Shown: positions 34,971 to 45,965 of the stretch, one piece after another
Position numbering within the stretch: position 1 is the first letter of the stretch
Layout: each line of letters begins with the position of its first letter
Source: Gautieria morchelliformis
Taxonomy: Eukaryota > Basidiomycota > Agaricomycetes > Gomphales > Gomphaceae
Reading direction: 5' to 3'
Assembly: GCA_015179125.1 (NCBI GenBank)
Contig: WHVA01000187.1
Coordinates: forward strand, 124,001 to 188,000
DNA length: 64,000 nt
The notes under the pieces: model-generated
Seen by the model: only the letters and a program-made list of their open reading frames with translations
Databases searched by the model: none
What the model was told of the DNA's origin: nothing
Made by a program: the position numbers and the translations under genes

Positions 34971-35383
34971 CTGACCTGCAATGGCAGACAGGAGGGAGGC
35001 AGTGAGAGGAGAAACCTGGGGTGAAAAAAGGTCAAAAAAAGCGAAAATAAATGAAGAAATAACAATAAAAAAAGGCCAAAAAAGGGAAAATTAATGGAAA
35101 GGAAGACACACCAGGGGCAGTGACAGCAGCCAGGAATGGATGGAGGCAAGGAGAGGAGAAACCTGGGGTGAAAAAAAGTCAAAAAAAGCGAAAATAAATG
35201 AAGAAATAACAATAATACAAAAAGGCCAAAAAAGGGAAAATTAATGGAAAAGAAGACACACCAGGGGCAGGGATGACAGCCAGGAATGGATGGAGGCAAG
35301 GAGAGGAGAAACCTGGGGTGAAAAAAAGTCAAAAAAAGCGAAAATAAATGAAGAAATAACAATAATAAACAAAGGCCAAAAGC
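34970..35383 (-). repeat. 150-bp tandem repeats in the Helitron A leader
   Basis: Two good units and one degenerate unit with a period of 150 bp are present (TGGAGGCAAGGAGAGG at 35141 and 35291). The same unit, same orientation relative to the Helitron, makes the array at 55330-55690 behind the Helitron C 5' end. The long minus ORF here (repeated FLHLFSLFLTFFHPRF) looks like a membrane protein but is only this repeat read through. Confidence 0.8.
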
Positions 35384-36418
35384 TGTGACTTTAACCCAAT
35401 ATAGCAATAGAACCTTCCACAGCCTTCCAATAGTTTCCAAACCTTTCCTGAAGCTTCTCTAAGCTTCCACAAGGTTCTTCACAGTAGTAGAAGCCTCTAC
35501 AATGTTCCTAGCAGTAGTTACATAAGCTAGATAGATGCAGTATAAATAGCCTGCAGTTTTAGCAGTGAAGCAATCAATCATCTTTCACCCAAACCACTCA
35601 TACCTTGAGTAACTGAAGTGTGACTTCAACACAGCCTTGTACCGAAGTACTGGCTCACTGACTTGGCTACAGTCTAAGATTGCAGCAACTCTGATTGGCT
35701 CTGAGAAGTACAAGAGTGCTCTATTTTAATTGCAGCAGGCTCTGACTAATCGCGCTGCGAACAGCAACATTACTAAGAGTAACTGATTAGTAATCCTGTA
35801 CCATTAGACGCCACTCTGAGCAGTGATCTAATAGACTTGGTTATTAGTTATTCAATTCACGCAATAGTTTATTAACTTAACTCTGAGTTAAGTGGGTTAA
35901 TAGCCTTTTGAGTAATTGATCTTTCTTGATCAATCAACGCACTGCAGATATTAGCCTAACTCAGGGTAAGTGAGTTAATATCCTACGTTTGTTGAGTTGG
36001 AAACCCAGAAAATCCACAAGAATAGTGACATACTTGAACTTAGGAAGAGTTCAAGCGCAGAACTATCTTTTCACGTCTTGGGGATTATTGTTGTCTTTAA
36101 TTCACTCGACCCGCGGTCCTAAGACTCTAGGTAGCTTTCCCCCTTAAAGTATCTGGACCCTTGGACGCCTATAAACATTCTTTGACCTCACAAAGTATTG
36201 CACAATCTAAGAACTACACATGTTCAGTTAAATCTCTATTGCTACACTTCCTGTACCAATACTGATTCTGATTGTTCACCGGAGTATAATTTCTTAATTG
36301 GGTTCTCTGTTAAAATAGTTTCGAAGCTTGCGTGTGCTTGTAAAGTCAAATCTCTGATTGAACTTTAGAATTGTGTTTAACACCACAGTTTTACGTTTAG
36401 TTCAACGGGTTCCAAAGC
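35384..36418 (+). repeat. LTR-like repeat starting TGTGACTTTAACCC
   Basis: The first 190 bp (to about 35575) match the minus-strand copy ending at 42443 almost base for base, including the TATAAATAGCCTGCAGTTTTAGCAGTGAA promoter-like part. The rest is diverged but similar in style, and it ends near GGGTTCCAAAGC. AAAGC stands on both outer sides (35379-35383 and 36414-36418). The neighbouring bases AGC are also shared with the 42444 copy, so this duplication is not certain. No coding frame is seen. Confidence 0.6.
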
Positions 36419-36476
36419 AGGCGTGTCCAGCGCAGGCGTAAGCGCAGATGGCAGCGCAGGCGTGAGCGCTGGGGTG
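36419..36476. other. Short GC-rich repeats at the family S insertion site
   Basis: GCGCAGGCG-type words are repeated here and continue as GCCGCGAGCGGC sequence after the LTR at 38009. This was one GC-rich stretch before the insertion. Confidence 0.5.
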
Positions 36477-38008
36477 TGTCAAGATTGTATTTTGGGCGTT
36501 AATATCGCATGTTAGTGGCGAATGCCTGAATAGTGTGTGCGATCTAGCGAATCGCCCAGCGAACAGTACCGAAGAGGTAAGGGTTAAAACGTAAGAGGGT
36601 TACTCGAAAGGAATTCGCCCTGATCTACAGTCATAGCGAAATAGCCCGTGGCACTTGACGATGTAACGTGCAAGGTGCCATGGAAGGGTTGTCTAAGTAG
36701 CGACAATCCCTTCGCTGGCGAAGGTGCTCCTTCAGAGCCCTTTGCCGACAGCACAGAAAATAACTCGAAGGCTTAAGGTAATGAAGATGAAGTATGAGAA
36801 CTCACCAGTGATGCCTAAGTCCTTTGCTGGTCGAAGATAGAAATCTCCAAGAGGAGGCTCAAGATGATGATCACAGCGAGGTCAAGTTTGCACAAGATGG
36901 ACGACGTATGATAATTAAACTGGAGAATATACATGCGAATGTAGACTACTTATACCGAATGCTCATATGGTGCTAGCGAAATAGGAAAGAGGCGGTATGG
37001 AGTCAGGGTTGGATAGGGGTGCGTGGTCAGGATACATAATAGATGGGATAGACATCCAATAGAATGGAAGAGGGGTGCGAACATGAAACGACGGAGAGGA
37101 AAGAAGGCGAAGGCCCCTATGTACGAAAACATGCCTTGGGACCTGCATATACACCACCCTGCATGGACTCTTCATCTGCTGGGTTGGTCCCACATGACCT
37201 ACGGGTAGGATGCCCTGCGAATGCATTCTGGACATAGGAACACCCAAAGGGGGTTGAGTTGAGAAGATGATGGGACCAGTGATGAACCATCAACCCGGGT
37301 AAAGGATGTCGATTGTGTTTTGATGGCGTGCCTGCTGGTGAATGATGCGAGTAGCGACTGGTCATATGGCGAATGTGGCGAATAGCGAATGGAGCGAGGA
37401 GTGAATGGAGCGAAGACACGCAAACATGGAAGAGTGGTGAAAGGGACAACAGGGATAGCTGGGTACAAGAAATAAATGAGTCATGACAGCCTGCACCTCC
37501 TTGCAATTCATGATAGGACCAGTGATGAACCAACAATCCAGGTAAAGGATGTCGATTGTGTTCGATGGCATGGCTACTGGCAAATGATGCAAGTAGCACC
37601 AATTGGCGAATGTGGCGAATAGTGAATGGGGCAAGGAGTTAATGGAGCAAAGCCGAGCGAACATGGAAAAGTGGTGAAAGGGAAAACAGGGATAGCTTGA
37701 TACAAGAAATGAATGTGTCATGACAACTGTGTAGTGAAAACTTCAGCGAAGCTAATTCGTCCTGCGCTGCAGTGGTGCGAGTCCCATTGAGTCCAACCTG
37801 CATGGAGGCTGCAACTGACACTATCCGAATGCATCCTGAGCATGTGGGTTTGGCATGCTGGCAGGAATGATGCGAATAGCGAATGCGAAAGCAGTATGGC
37901 GATGAATATTTTGACAAGATATTCGCTGGTTCAGGAAGTCGTTCACTGGTTCGGGAAGTCATTCGCCTTGTGCTGAGGGATGATTCGCAGAATAAACGAA
38001 TCATGACA
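36477..38008 (+). repeat. Family S solo LTR with internal duplication
   Basis: It runs TGTCAAGATTG..TCATGACA, flanked by the exact 5-bp duplication GGGTG (36472-36476, 38009-38013). At 1532 bp it is the longest copy. A block with GATGATGGGACCAGTGATGAACC, a CGATTGTG(T/)TT-type word and GCGAATGTGGCGAATAG is present twice (about 37266-37490 and 37510-37730). No coding domain is seen. Confidence 0.93.
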
Positions 38009-38013
38009 GGGTG

Positions 38014-38505
38014 CCGGCGCCGCGAGCGGCGGGGCCGTAGCCGTAGCCGGGTGGCCGCACCAACATCAGTCCACCTTACTTGTGAGTTTTGTAACTTAGT
38101 AAGTGAATGTAGTTTGTTGTCTCGTGGCTCTGAAAGGAAGCGGTATCAGACTCATTACTAACCCCGATCCCTTTCAGACATCAACACAGCAAGCACTGAC
38201 CGAGGACAGGAATAGAATAGGAAAATTAGTATAAAAGCACCACAAACATTCATGTATATTCAGCTTTAGTTTCTACCCCCCCCCCTCGATATACGTTGAT
38301 CTCGACTGGTCTCCTTAAGTGTTAAGTGCCTAAACCCCACTCTCAAGCCAGTCCTATTGACTACTTAAAGCTCCGAACAACACTTTGTTATATTTTTTGA
38401 CCTACTCTCAATCAACTTCGAGCTCAACAGCCTGGTCAACCGCTGAGTACCTGATTTCTCGAATTTTTTTTTACAACTACGCATAACTCAAAGAAAACCC
38501 ACAGA
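38014..38505. other. Leader region upstream of the split ORF at 38506
   Basis: It is GC-rich at first, then a non-coding stretch with a C10-type run near 38278-38287. It may be the LTR or leader of the element that encodes the ORF starting at 38506. No gene is seen. Confidence 0.45.
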
Positions 38506-38999
38506 ATGGCCACACGCTCTGGTAAAGCATATTCAGATCATCCAGCTTCAGCTGAGACAAACACACCGAACCCCTACACCGAGTCACCTCAAGAACCCTG
38601 CCACAAGGAAACCTCGATGGACCTGGGAGACAAAATTGAGCTTGCCGCTTCCCCAGTAAGTGACGATGGACATTCTGACCTAGAAAGATCGGAGGGCATG
38701 GCCCTTGATATTTCTCATTCGACAGATGCTCACAACCCCTCGCTAGAGGTCGAGGCTGGAACCCCCGTTGACACCCTCATAGCTGAGGACTGTCACAAGG
38801 TTATAACACATCGCCCCTGCCCAGCAGATGGAGCAGACTTTACAGACCGCCGCCCCCGCTCCGTGGATGGAGCAGACTTGACAGACCGTCGCCCCTGCTC
38901 CACGGATGGAGATGACACAACTGACCATTGCCACTGCTATGCGAATGACGCTGACACTGCCGATGACATCGTCAACACTGAGTCAAGTCAGGACATATT

Positions 39000-40170
39000 T
39001 GTCAAGATTGGTTTTTAGGCGGTAATATCGTGTATTAGTGAACACAGTGAATGCCCAAATAGCTTGTGCGAAGAGGTGTGCTGTTCGGCGAATAAGGTGA
39101 ACCAATAAATGTTCAAAGGATAAGAGGGCTGCCTGAATGGAGCTCACCCTATCTACAGTCATAGTGAAGTAGCCTGTGGCACTTGACGATGTAACGTGTA
39201 AGGTGTCATGGAAAGGTTGTTTAAGTAGCAACAATCCTTTCGCCGGCGAAGGCGCTCCTTCAGAGCCCTTCACCCACAGCGCAGATAATAGTTCGAAGGC
39301 TAAGGTAACGAAGGCGAAGTACGAAAACTCACCAGTGGTGCTTAAGTCCTCCTCTGGTTGAAGATAGGAATCTACAGGAGAAGGCTCAAGACGATGGTCA
39401 CAGCGAGGTCAAGTTTTGCACAAGATGGATGTATGATAATTGAACTGGGGAATATACATGCGAATGTAAACTACTTATATCAAATGTTCGTATGACATCA
39501 GCGAATAGGAAAGAGGCCATCATGAGTCAGGGTTGGATAGGGGTGCGCAGTCAGGATACATAATAGGTGAAACACATATACAATAGAAAGAAGGAGGATT
39601 GCGAATGTGAAACGACAGGGAGAAAAGAGGGTGAAGGCACCTATGTACGAAAACACGCCTTGAGATCTGCATATATGTTACCCTGCATGGACTCTTCATC
39701 TGCTGGGTTGATCCCACATGATCTAGGGTTAGGACACCCTATGAATTATGAATGCATCCCGGCCATATGAACACCTAAAGGCGTTGCATCGGGAAGATGA
39801 TGGGGCCAGTGATGAACCATCATGCCGGGTAGAGGATGTCGACCGTGTTTGATTGAAGGTAGGGGCAAAGCCGAGCAAATATAGAGGAGTGGTGAAAGGG
39901 GAAACAGGGATAGCTGGGTACAAGAAATACACAAGTCATGACAATCCGGCCATAGGAACATCCAAAGAGGCTTGAGCTGGGAAGGTGATAGGACCAGTGA
40001 TGAACCATCAAGCTGGGTAAAGGACGTTGATCATGTTTTGATGGCATGGCTATTGGGGAATGACGCGAGTAGTGAATAATCATTCAGCGATTTCGGTGAA
40101 GAGCGAACCAAGCGAACATAGAAGTGGAGTGATGAGGTTACTGGGTATAAGAAACAAATGGGTCATGACA
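39000..40170 (+). repeat. Family S solo LTR (first in the split ORF)
   Basis: It is 1171 bp, TGTCAAGATTGG..TCATGACA, with the exact duplication ATATT (38995-38999, 40171-40175). The conserved segment ALDDVTCKVSWKGCLSSNNP is at 39176-39361. Confidence 0.95.
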
Positions 40171-40438
40171 ATATTCTTGCCTGCTCAACACACCATGGTC
40201 AAGGTAAATCCTCCAAAGGGCCATGCCATCATAAGGTCGCAAGCCCGTTATTTCAAGGACTGGATTTCAGATCACTGTCCCAGCCTATCAATGACACCCC
40301 CTGACCGCATTAGCACATGTTGTGCCCCCACACTGGACACTCCTGAACATGCTGCTCATGAATCACCAGCATGGTCCAATTATGACGGGTCAGAAGACCC
40401 CTACGGCGAGATTCCTGCCTCATCGACGTCATGCCCAC

Positions 40439-41411
40439 TGTCAAGATTGGTTTTTTAGGCGTTAATACCGTGTATTAGTGAACACAGCGAATGCCCGAAT
40501 AGCTTGTGCAAAGAAGTGTGCCGTTCGGTGAATAAGGTGAACCAATAAATGTTCAGAAGGTAAGAGGGCTGCCTGAACGGAGCTTGCCCTATCTACAGTC
40601 GTAGCGAAGTAGCCTGTGGCACTTGATGATGTAACGTGCAAGGTGTCACGGAAAGGTTGCTTAAGCAGCAACAATCCTTTCGCTGGCGAAGATGCTCCTT
40701 TGGATCCCTTCGCCAACAGTGCTGATAATAGTATGAAGGTTAAGGTAATGAAGGTGAAGTATGAGAACTCACCAGTGATGCTAAGTCCTCTTCTTGTCGA
40801 ATATAGGGATCTATAGGAGAGGGCTCAAGACGATTGGTCACAGTGAGGCCAAGTTTTGCACAAGATAGATGTATGATAATTGAACTGGGGAATATACATG
40901 CGGATGTAAACTACTTATATCAACTGGTCATATGATATCAGCGAATAGGAAAGAGGCCGTCATGAGTCAGGGTTGGATAGGGGTGTGCAGTCAAGATACA
41001 AATAGATGAAATGTATATGCAATAGAGGAAGGGAGGAGTGCGAACATGAAACAACGGAGGGGAAGAGGATAAAGGTACCCATGTGAGAAAACATGCCTTG
41101 AGACCTGCATACATGTTACCCTGCACCGAATCTTGGTCTGCTGGGTTGATCCCACATGATCTATGGGTAGGACGTCCCGTGGATGCATTCCAGCCATAGG
41201 AGCACCCAAAGGGGGTCAAATCGGGAAGGGGATGGGGCCAGTGATGAACCATCACACTGGTTAGAGGATGTTGATGGCATGGCTACTGGTGAATGATGCA
41301 AGAATGGTCATTCGGCAAACCCAGCAAGTGGTGAACAGAGCAAACATAGAAGTGGAGTGATGAAAGGGAAAATGGAGTTTACTGGATACAAGGAATAAAT
41401 GAGTCATGACA
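40439..41411 (+). repeat. Family S solo LTR (second in the split ORF)
   Basis: It is 973 bp with the exact duplication CCCAC (40434-40438, 41412-41416). It is shorter than its relatives because the distal part is internally deleted relative to the 1.27-kb copies. The conserved segment ALDDVTCKVSRKGCLSSNNP is at 40616. Confidence 0.95.
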
Positions 41412-41484
41412 CCCACCTGGTAAATCTAGGCATGTACGCAGACCCTCGCGAACAATGTTGGATCAGGAAATTGACCCATATTGA

Positions 41485-41627
41485 CAGTTTATGATTGGGA
41501 TCCTAGACAATATGGACTTGAAGTCATTGCGTAAGATGATACAGGATTGTGCACGTCACATGTCTCAATATGCCGAAATGAATAACGCTGCTATGTCCGA
41601 ATTGACTGCACCTTTGAGGTCACAAAC
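41485..41627 (+). other. Possible second ORF fragment after the split ORF
   Basis: A short open, helical stretch (GILDNMDLKSLRKMIQ, MSQYAEMNNAAMSEL) directly follows the stop at 41484. It is broken by the LTR-like repeat at 41628. It may be the next coding part of the same element. No domain is recognised. Confidence 0.35.
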
Positions 41628-42443
41628 TGTTTTGGAACCCTTCAAGACTTTGGTGTCAGAGCTAACACTTTGGTCTATCAGAACGTGTCGTATACGAAAC
41701 TCAAAGAATATTAAACAATGCTGCAGCACAACTCCGGAGATAATTTAATATTTGTACCTTGGTTGCAATCCACGTAAAAACTAGTCCAAGTTAATACGGA
41801 TGGAAGGCAATACATTTCTTAGCAGCACTGAACAATAAACTAAAAGTCTGTAGGTTCGAGGACGACTATCGGGGTCCAAGTATTCCAAAAAGATAGGAAT
41901 GGCTTCACAGGAGAGTTTGTAAGTGGACTGACCCGATTAACGTCAATGCACTGCAATAAACGAGCGACTAGGGTTTAAGAAGTGACTTGTGAAAGTCACT
42001 GAACAGGAAAGTCACTGATCAGTTCGTCTCGGGTATTGGAGAGCTAATTGACAAGGAAATCGATTGTCAGACTCACTCTGCAGAAATTCACCTGGAGTGT
42101 TAGTCCGGGTGGCTAAGTAGAAACGCAACTACTTAACTGAGAATTAATACACTAAGTAAGTGTAATAACCCTAGCTGGGGTTAGCAGCTTAGTAAGCTGT
42201 GCAAGCTTGGCAAGTCACACGAGGTACGTGGATAGTAGATGATGATGTATTGGCTGATTCACTGCTAAAACTGCAGGCTATTTATACTGCATCTATCTAG
42301 CTTATGTAACTACTGCTAGGAACCTTGTAGAGGCTTCTACTACTGTGAAGAACCTTGTGGAAGCTTAGAGAAGCTTCAGGAAAGGTTTGGAAACTATTGG
42401 AAGGCTGTGGAAGGTTCTATTGCTATATTGGGTTAAAGTCACA
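41628..42443 (-). repeat. LTR-like repeat (minus), partner of 13464-14277 and 35384-36418
   Basis: On the minus strand it starts TGTGACTTTAACCC (at 42443) and ends GGGTTCCAAAACA (at 41628). The first 190 bp match 35384-35575; the remainder matches 13660-14277. This links the three copies as one family. No coding is present. Flanking 5-mers (CAAAC, GCTCT) do not match, so it is not a simple solo insertion. Confidence 0.65.
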
Positions 42444-42790
42444 GCTCTGTGACAGTAAAGCTAAGAGTATGTAAGAAACTCCCATGCTCATGTGATTATC
42501 ATGTGACGAAGGAAAGTCATGTGACTTCAAGCTGGATTGAGGTCATGTGATGGTGTCATGTGATTGTCAGGTGACCGTAGATAATCAAGTGACTTTGAGG
42601 TCAGGTGATTGTCAGGTGACTGTAGATAATCAGGTGACTTTGAGGTCAGGTGATTGTCAGGTGACTGTGGATGATCAGGTGACTTTGAGCTGTTTTTGAG
42701 GTCATGTGATAGTCATGTGACCATGGGGGATTCTTAGCTAAACTATCAAGAGATTGTTGTATCTTGTGGACCCAATGTGAGTGTAGCTAT
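42444..42790 (-). repeat. 45-bp tandem repeat block (GTGACTTTGAGGTCAGGTGATTGTCAG)
   Basis: Two to three units of 45 bp built from TCAGGTGA words lie at about 42535-42690. They are followed by a unique end that includes TATCAAGAGATTGTTGTATCTTGTGG. The same block occurs almost unchanged at 59800-60046 next to the copia element. Confidence 0.8.
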
Positions 42791-43677
42791 GGCACAGCAC
42801 AGCCTAGCATAGCCTTGTTGCTATGGTAGCATAGATTGGGTTGAGTTTGTATTGCACAAACTGTGTTGTGGAGGCTTGGGAATAAATTGCTATTTCCAGA
42901 GTGCTGAGTCCGAACTGGTAGGTTGGCGCCAGAGTTTGTGGGTGCGTAAGTGCGTAAGTGTCGACAGGCTCAAGTTCGGGCTCGCACGCGTTGGAGTTTG
43001 AATAAGCAGAGTTGTGGATACATGTGGATTCATAACTCTGCGGCAACAGAATAGAAGTGTTTTGAGCCAAAGACTTCATTAAAAATGGCGAAAAAATGGT
43101 AGGGAGGAAGTTTAAATAGTTCATCCCCAATGATAGCAATACCAGTATGCTATATTTTAAGGTCACTATTTCGAAAATACATGGAATTTCTCCCATTTGA
43201 CCGGCAAAGCAGGATCCCATACACAAACATCTAAGTCAACACCTGGGGCGATGCCCAGATTGTCCACAGCACAGAAAGAACAGTGGAGGGCGCGTGATTT
43301 AAGCTTGCAGGATACAATGTCCACAATAGACATACAGATCATCAACTCCCAAACTGATGAGCTGCTCGCTCAACAGCTCCATGTAGAGCTCAACTGTTAA
43401 GGTTGTGAGTCATACAAACCACCCGGCCTATTTCTCATTTGCAAGTAGCATACATGTATTCTCTATAAAAAGGAATCACCTCTCATGTATGCCCCCTAGT
43501 TCAATTATCATATGTCTTCCTTGTGCATTACCTTACCCACTTGTGAGGGACCAACTCTTGAGCTCTACCCTTCTATCTTGCCCTTCGTTTGTGTAAGGAC
43601 TAGGAACATCACTAGTGAGTTCAAACCACCAATTCTCCTTACTTTACCAAGGCCGAACTCGGGTCTCGGGTCAGAGG
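42791..43677. other. Unassigned repeat-like region
   Basis: No gene can be supported. The minus ORF at 42804-43226 is hydrophobic with no domain. The plus stretch near 43240-43400 (PRLSTAQKEQWRARDL) hints at a gag fragment but is too short. From 43400 the sequence is LTR-like and continues after the LTR insertion as 44951-45375. Confidence 0.45.
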
Positions 43678-44950
43678 TGTCAAGATTGGTTTTCAGGCGT
43701 TAATATTGTGTATTAGTGAACACAGCGAATGCCCGAATAACTTGTGCGAACAAGTATGCCGTTCGGCGAATAGATGAACCAATGAATGTTCACAAGGTAA
43801 GAGGGTTTGCCTAAATGGGGCTCACCCTACCTACAGTCGTAGCAAAATTGCCCGTGGCTCTTGACGATGTAATGTGCAAGGTCTCACAGAAGGGCTGTCT
43901 AAGTCTCGACAATCCCTTCACTGGCGAAGGTGCTCCTTCGGAGCCCTTCGCCAACAGTGCAGAAAATGATTCGAAGGCTAAGGTAACAAAGACGAATTAT
44001 GAAAACTCACCAGTGGCGCCTAAGTCCTCTGCTAGTCGAAGATGGAAATCTCCAAGAGAAGGCTTAAGATGATGGCCACAGCGAGGTCAAATTTGCACAA
44101 GGTGAACGACGTATGATAATTGAACTGGGGAATATACATGCGAATGCAAACTACTTATATCGAATGCTCGTAAGGTATCAGTGAAGAGGAAAGAGGCCAT
44201 CACAGGTCATGGTTGGATAGTGGTGCGCAGTCATGATACAACATAGATGAAATAAACATACAATAGAATGTGAGAAGAGGGAGAACATGAAACGATAGAG
44301 AGTAAAGGTGGCGAAGGCACTTATGGACAAAACCATGTCTTGGGACCCGCATACATGCTACCCTGCACACACTCTTGGTCTACTGGGTTGATCCCGCACG
44401 ACCTATGGAAGGGATGTCCTGCAAACACACTTTGACCATACGAACACCCAATGGGGTTGGATTAACAAGATGATGGGGTTGATGATGAACCATCATGCCG
44501 GGTGAATGGTATCGATCGTATTTGATGGTGTGCCTGCTGGCGAATGATGCGAGCAGCGAATAGCCATTCGGCGAAATGCAAGGAAGGGTGAACAGGGTGA
44601 CATAGGGGAGGAGAGGTCGAGGTGGAGGGCGAAGCCGAGCGAATGCTGAGGAGGAGTAGCGAAAGGAAAAATGGGGATACCAAGGTGCAGGAAATACACA
44701 GGTCATGACAATCCAACTATCAGAACACCGTTGCAAGAGGGTCTAGCAGGGGAGGTGGTAGACCCAGTGATGACTGCCAAGTCAGTCCAAAGCCGTCAAT
44801 CGTGCGTTTGACGGCGTGGCGATGGTAATTGGCGCGAATCAGTGAGCATCGGTTGCCGAACATGACAATGGTGATCGGAACGAACACGGAAATGGGGTGA
44901 GAAATGGCAGGACAGAGCACCTGAGTATGAGGAATAAACGTGTCATGACA
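43678..44950 (+). repeat. Family S solo LTR, full-length reference copy
   Basis: It is 1273 bp, TGTCAAGATTGG..TGTCATGACA, with the exact duplication AGAGG (43673-43677, 44951-44955). In this copy the conserved segment is part of an 85-codon ORF with an ATG at 43815 (MGLTLPTVVAKLPVALDDV). In most others an in-frame TAG precedes ALDDV. Confidence 0.95.
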
Positions 44951-45375
44951 AGAGGGCTTAGCTTCAACCTCGTAGGTTGCACCCACTCAGTGTTCTGCCC
45001 TAATTTCAGCAGCAGTCTCGGCTATAAGCCGAGAAGCGGGTTTTGATATCAAGCAGAGAGGTCTAAGTATGAGAAGCTAATTTGATATCTGAACTGAGGA
45101 ACTATGATACATGGACTGGGGGTCTATATAGTAAAGTAGCATGCAGGGTTGCGAAGGGACAATGATTGGATCAACGGACAGGGGAACAAAGGGTCAGGCA
45201 AATGGGGAACTTACTAGAAAAGGAAGTCAGGGGTGATGGAAGGTGCGAAGAGAAACCCGAAGGAAAGCCAAGTAGAACCCACGGTTCCTGAACAAGAACC
45301 GAAGCCAAGGATTCAGGACCAGATTCAGGAATGGATTGTAACAGTACCTCCCCCCTATGGCCGAACCCATGAGGC
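44951..45375. other. Interval between two family S LTRs
   Basis: This is non-coding. It includes the inverted pair CTCGGCTATAAGCCGAG (about 45017-45033) and ends with TAACAGTACCTCCCCCC before a polymer-like purine/pyrimidine transition. It probably continues the LTR-like host sequence of 43400-43677 and resumes after 47554. Confidence 0.45.
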
Positions 45376-45965
45376 TGTCAGGATTGGATTTTAGGTGTTA
45401 ATATCATGTATTAGTGAACACAGTGAATGCCCAAATAGCTTGTGCAAAGAAGTGTGCCGTTCGGCAAATAAGATGAAGCAATAAATGTTCATAAGGTAAG
45501 AGGGCTGCCTGAATGGGGATCACCCTATCTACGGTAATAGTGAAGTAGCCTGTGACACTTGATGATGTAAGGTGCAAGGTGTCATGGAAAGGTTGTTTAA
45601 GCAGCAACAATCCTTTCGCCGGTGAAGGCGCTCCTTTGGAGCCCTTCGCCAACAGTGCAGATAATAATACGAGGGCTAAGGTAATGAAGGCGAAGTACGA
45701 AAACTCACCAGTGGTGCTTAAGTCCTCCCCTGGTTGAAGATAGGAATCTACAGGAGAAGGCTCAAGATGATGGTCACAGTGAGGTCAAGTTTTGCACAAG
45801 ATAGACATATGATAATTGAACTGGGGAATATACATGCGAATGTAAACTACTTATATCAACTGGTCATATGATATCAGCGAATAGGAAAGAGGCCATCATG
45901 AGTCAGGGTTGGAGAGGGGTGCGCAGTCAAGATACAAATAAATGAAATCTATATGCAATAGAGGA

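Larger units (their letters stand above)
28976..35383 (-). mobile_element. Helitron A (RepHel, minus), 5' end lost
   Basis: This is a rolling-circle transposon read on the minus strand. Its 3' end is CTAG at 28979-28976, followed by T (A at 28975 on the plus strand). Before it lies a degenerate form of the terminal hairpin seen perfectly in Helitron B (GGTGC-GAA-GCAGG context). The coding region spans about 34014 to 29102. The 5' leader contains duplicated segments and at least two 150-bp tandem units (about 35085-35383). The TC-type 5' terminus is not seen; the leader breaks mid-repeat at 35383 against an LTR-like repeat. Confidence 0.85.
38506..41484 (+). pseudogene. Unknown 274-codon ORF split by two family S solo LTRs
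   Basis: ATG 38506 opens a frame that runs to 38999, resumes at 40176-40438 and ends at 41417-41484 (TGA 41482-41484). After subtracting the two solo LTRs (39000-40170, 40439-41411) and one copy of each 5-bp duplication, exactly 825 nt remain with no stop or shift. The N-terminus (MATRSGKAYSDHP) is Ser/Thr/Pro-rich. The middle has three tandem copies of a DRRPxSxDGADxTD unit. The C-terminus is basic (VNPPKGHAIIRSQARYFKDWI). I do not recognise a family; a gag-like product of a retroelement is a guess from context. It was intact when the LTRs arrived. Minus-strand ORFs here are shadows. Confidence 0.75.

Noticed and set aside
34517-35440. 307-codon minus-strand ORF resembling a multi-pass membrane protein
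   Set aside because: The hydrophobic repeats (FLHLFSLFLTFFHPRF) come from poly-T-rich 150-bp tandem units in the Helitron leader; the same happens at 55293-55703.
36414-36418. AAAGC as a target duplication of the LTR-like repeat 35384-36413
   Set aside because: The bases AGC are also next to the related copy at 42444, so they may be part of the repeat; the end would also lack the usual CA.
42804-43226. 140-codon minus ORF
   Set aside because: Hydrophobic, no domain, and it lies in an LTR-like non-coding stretch.
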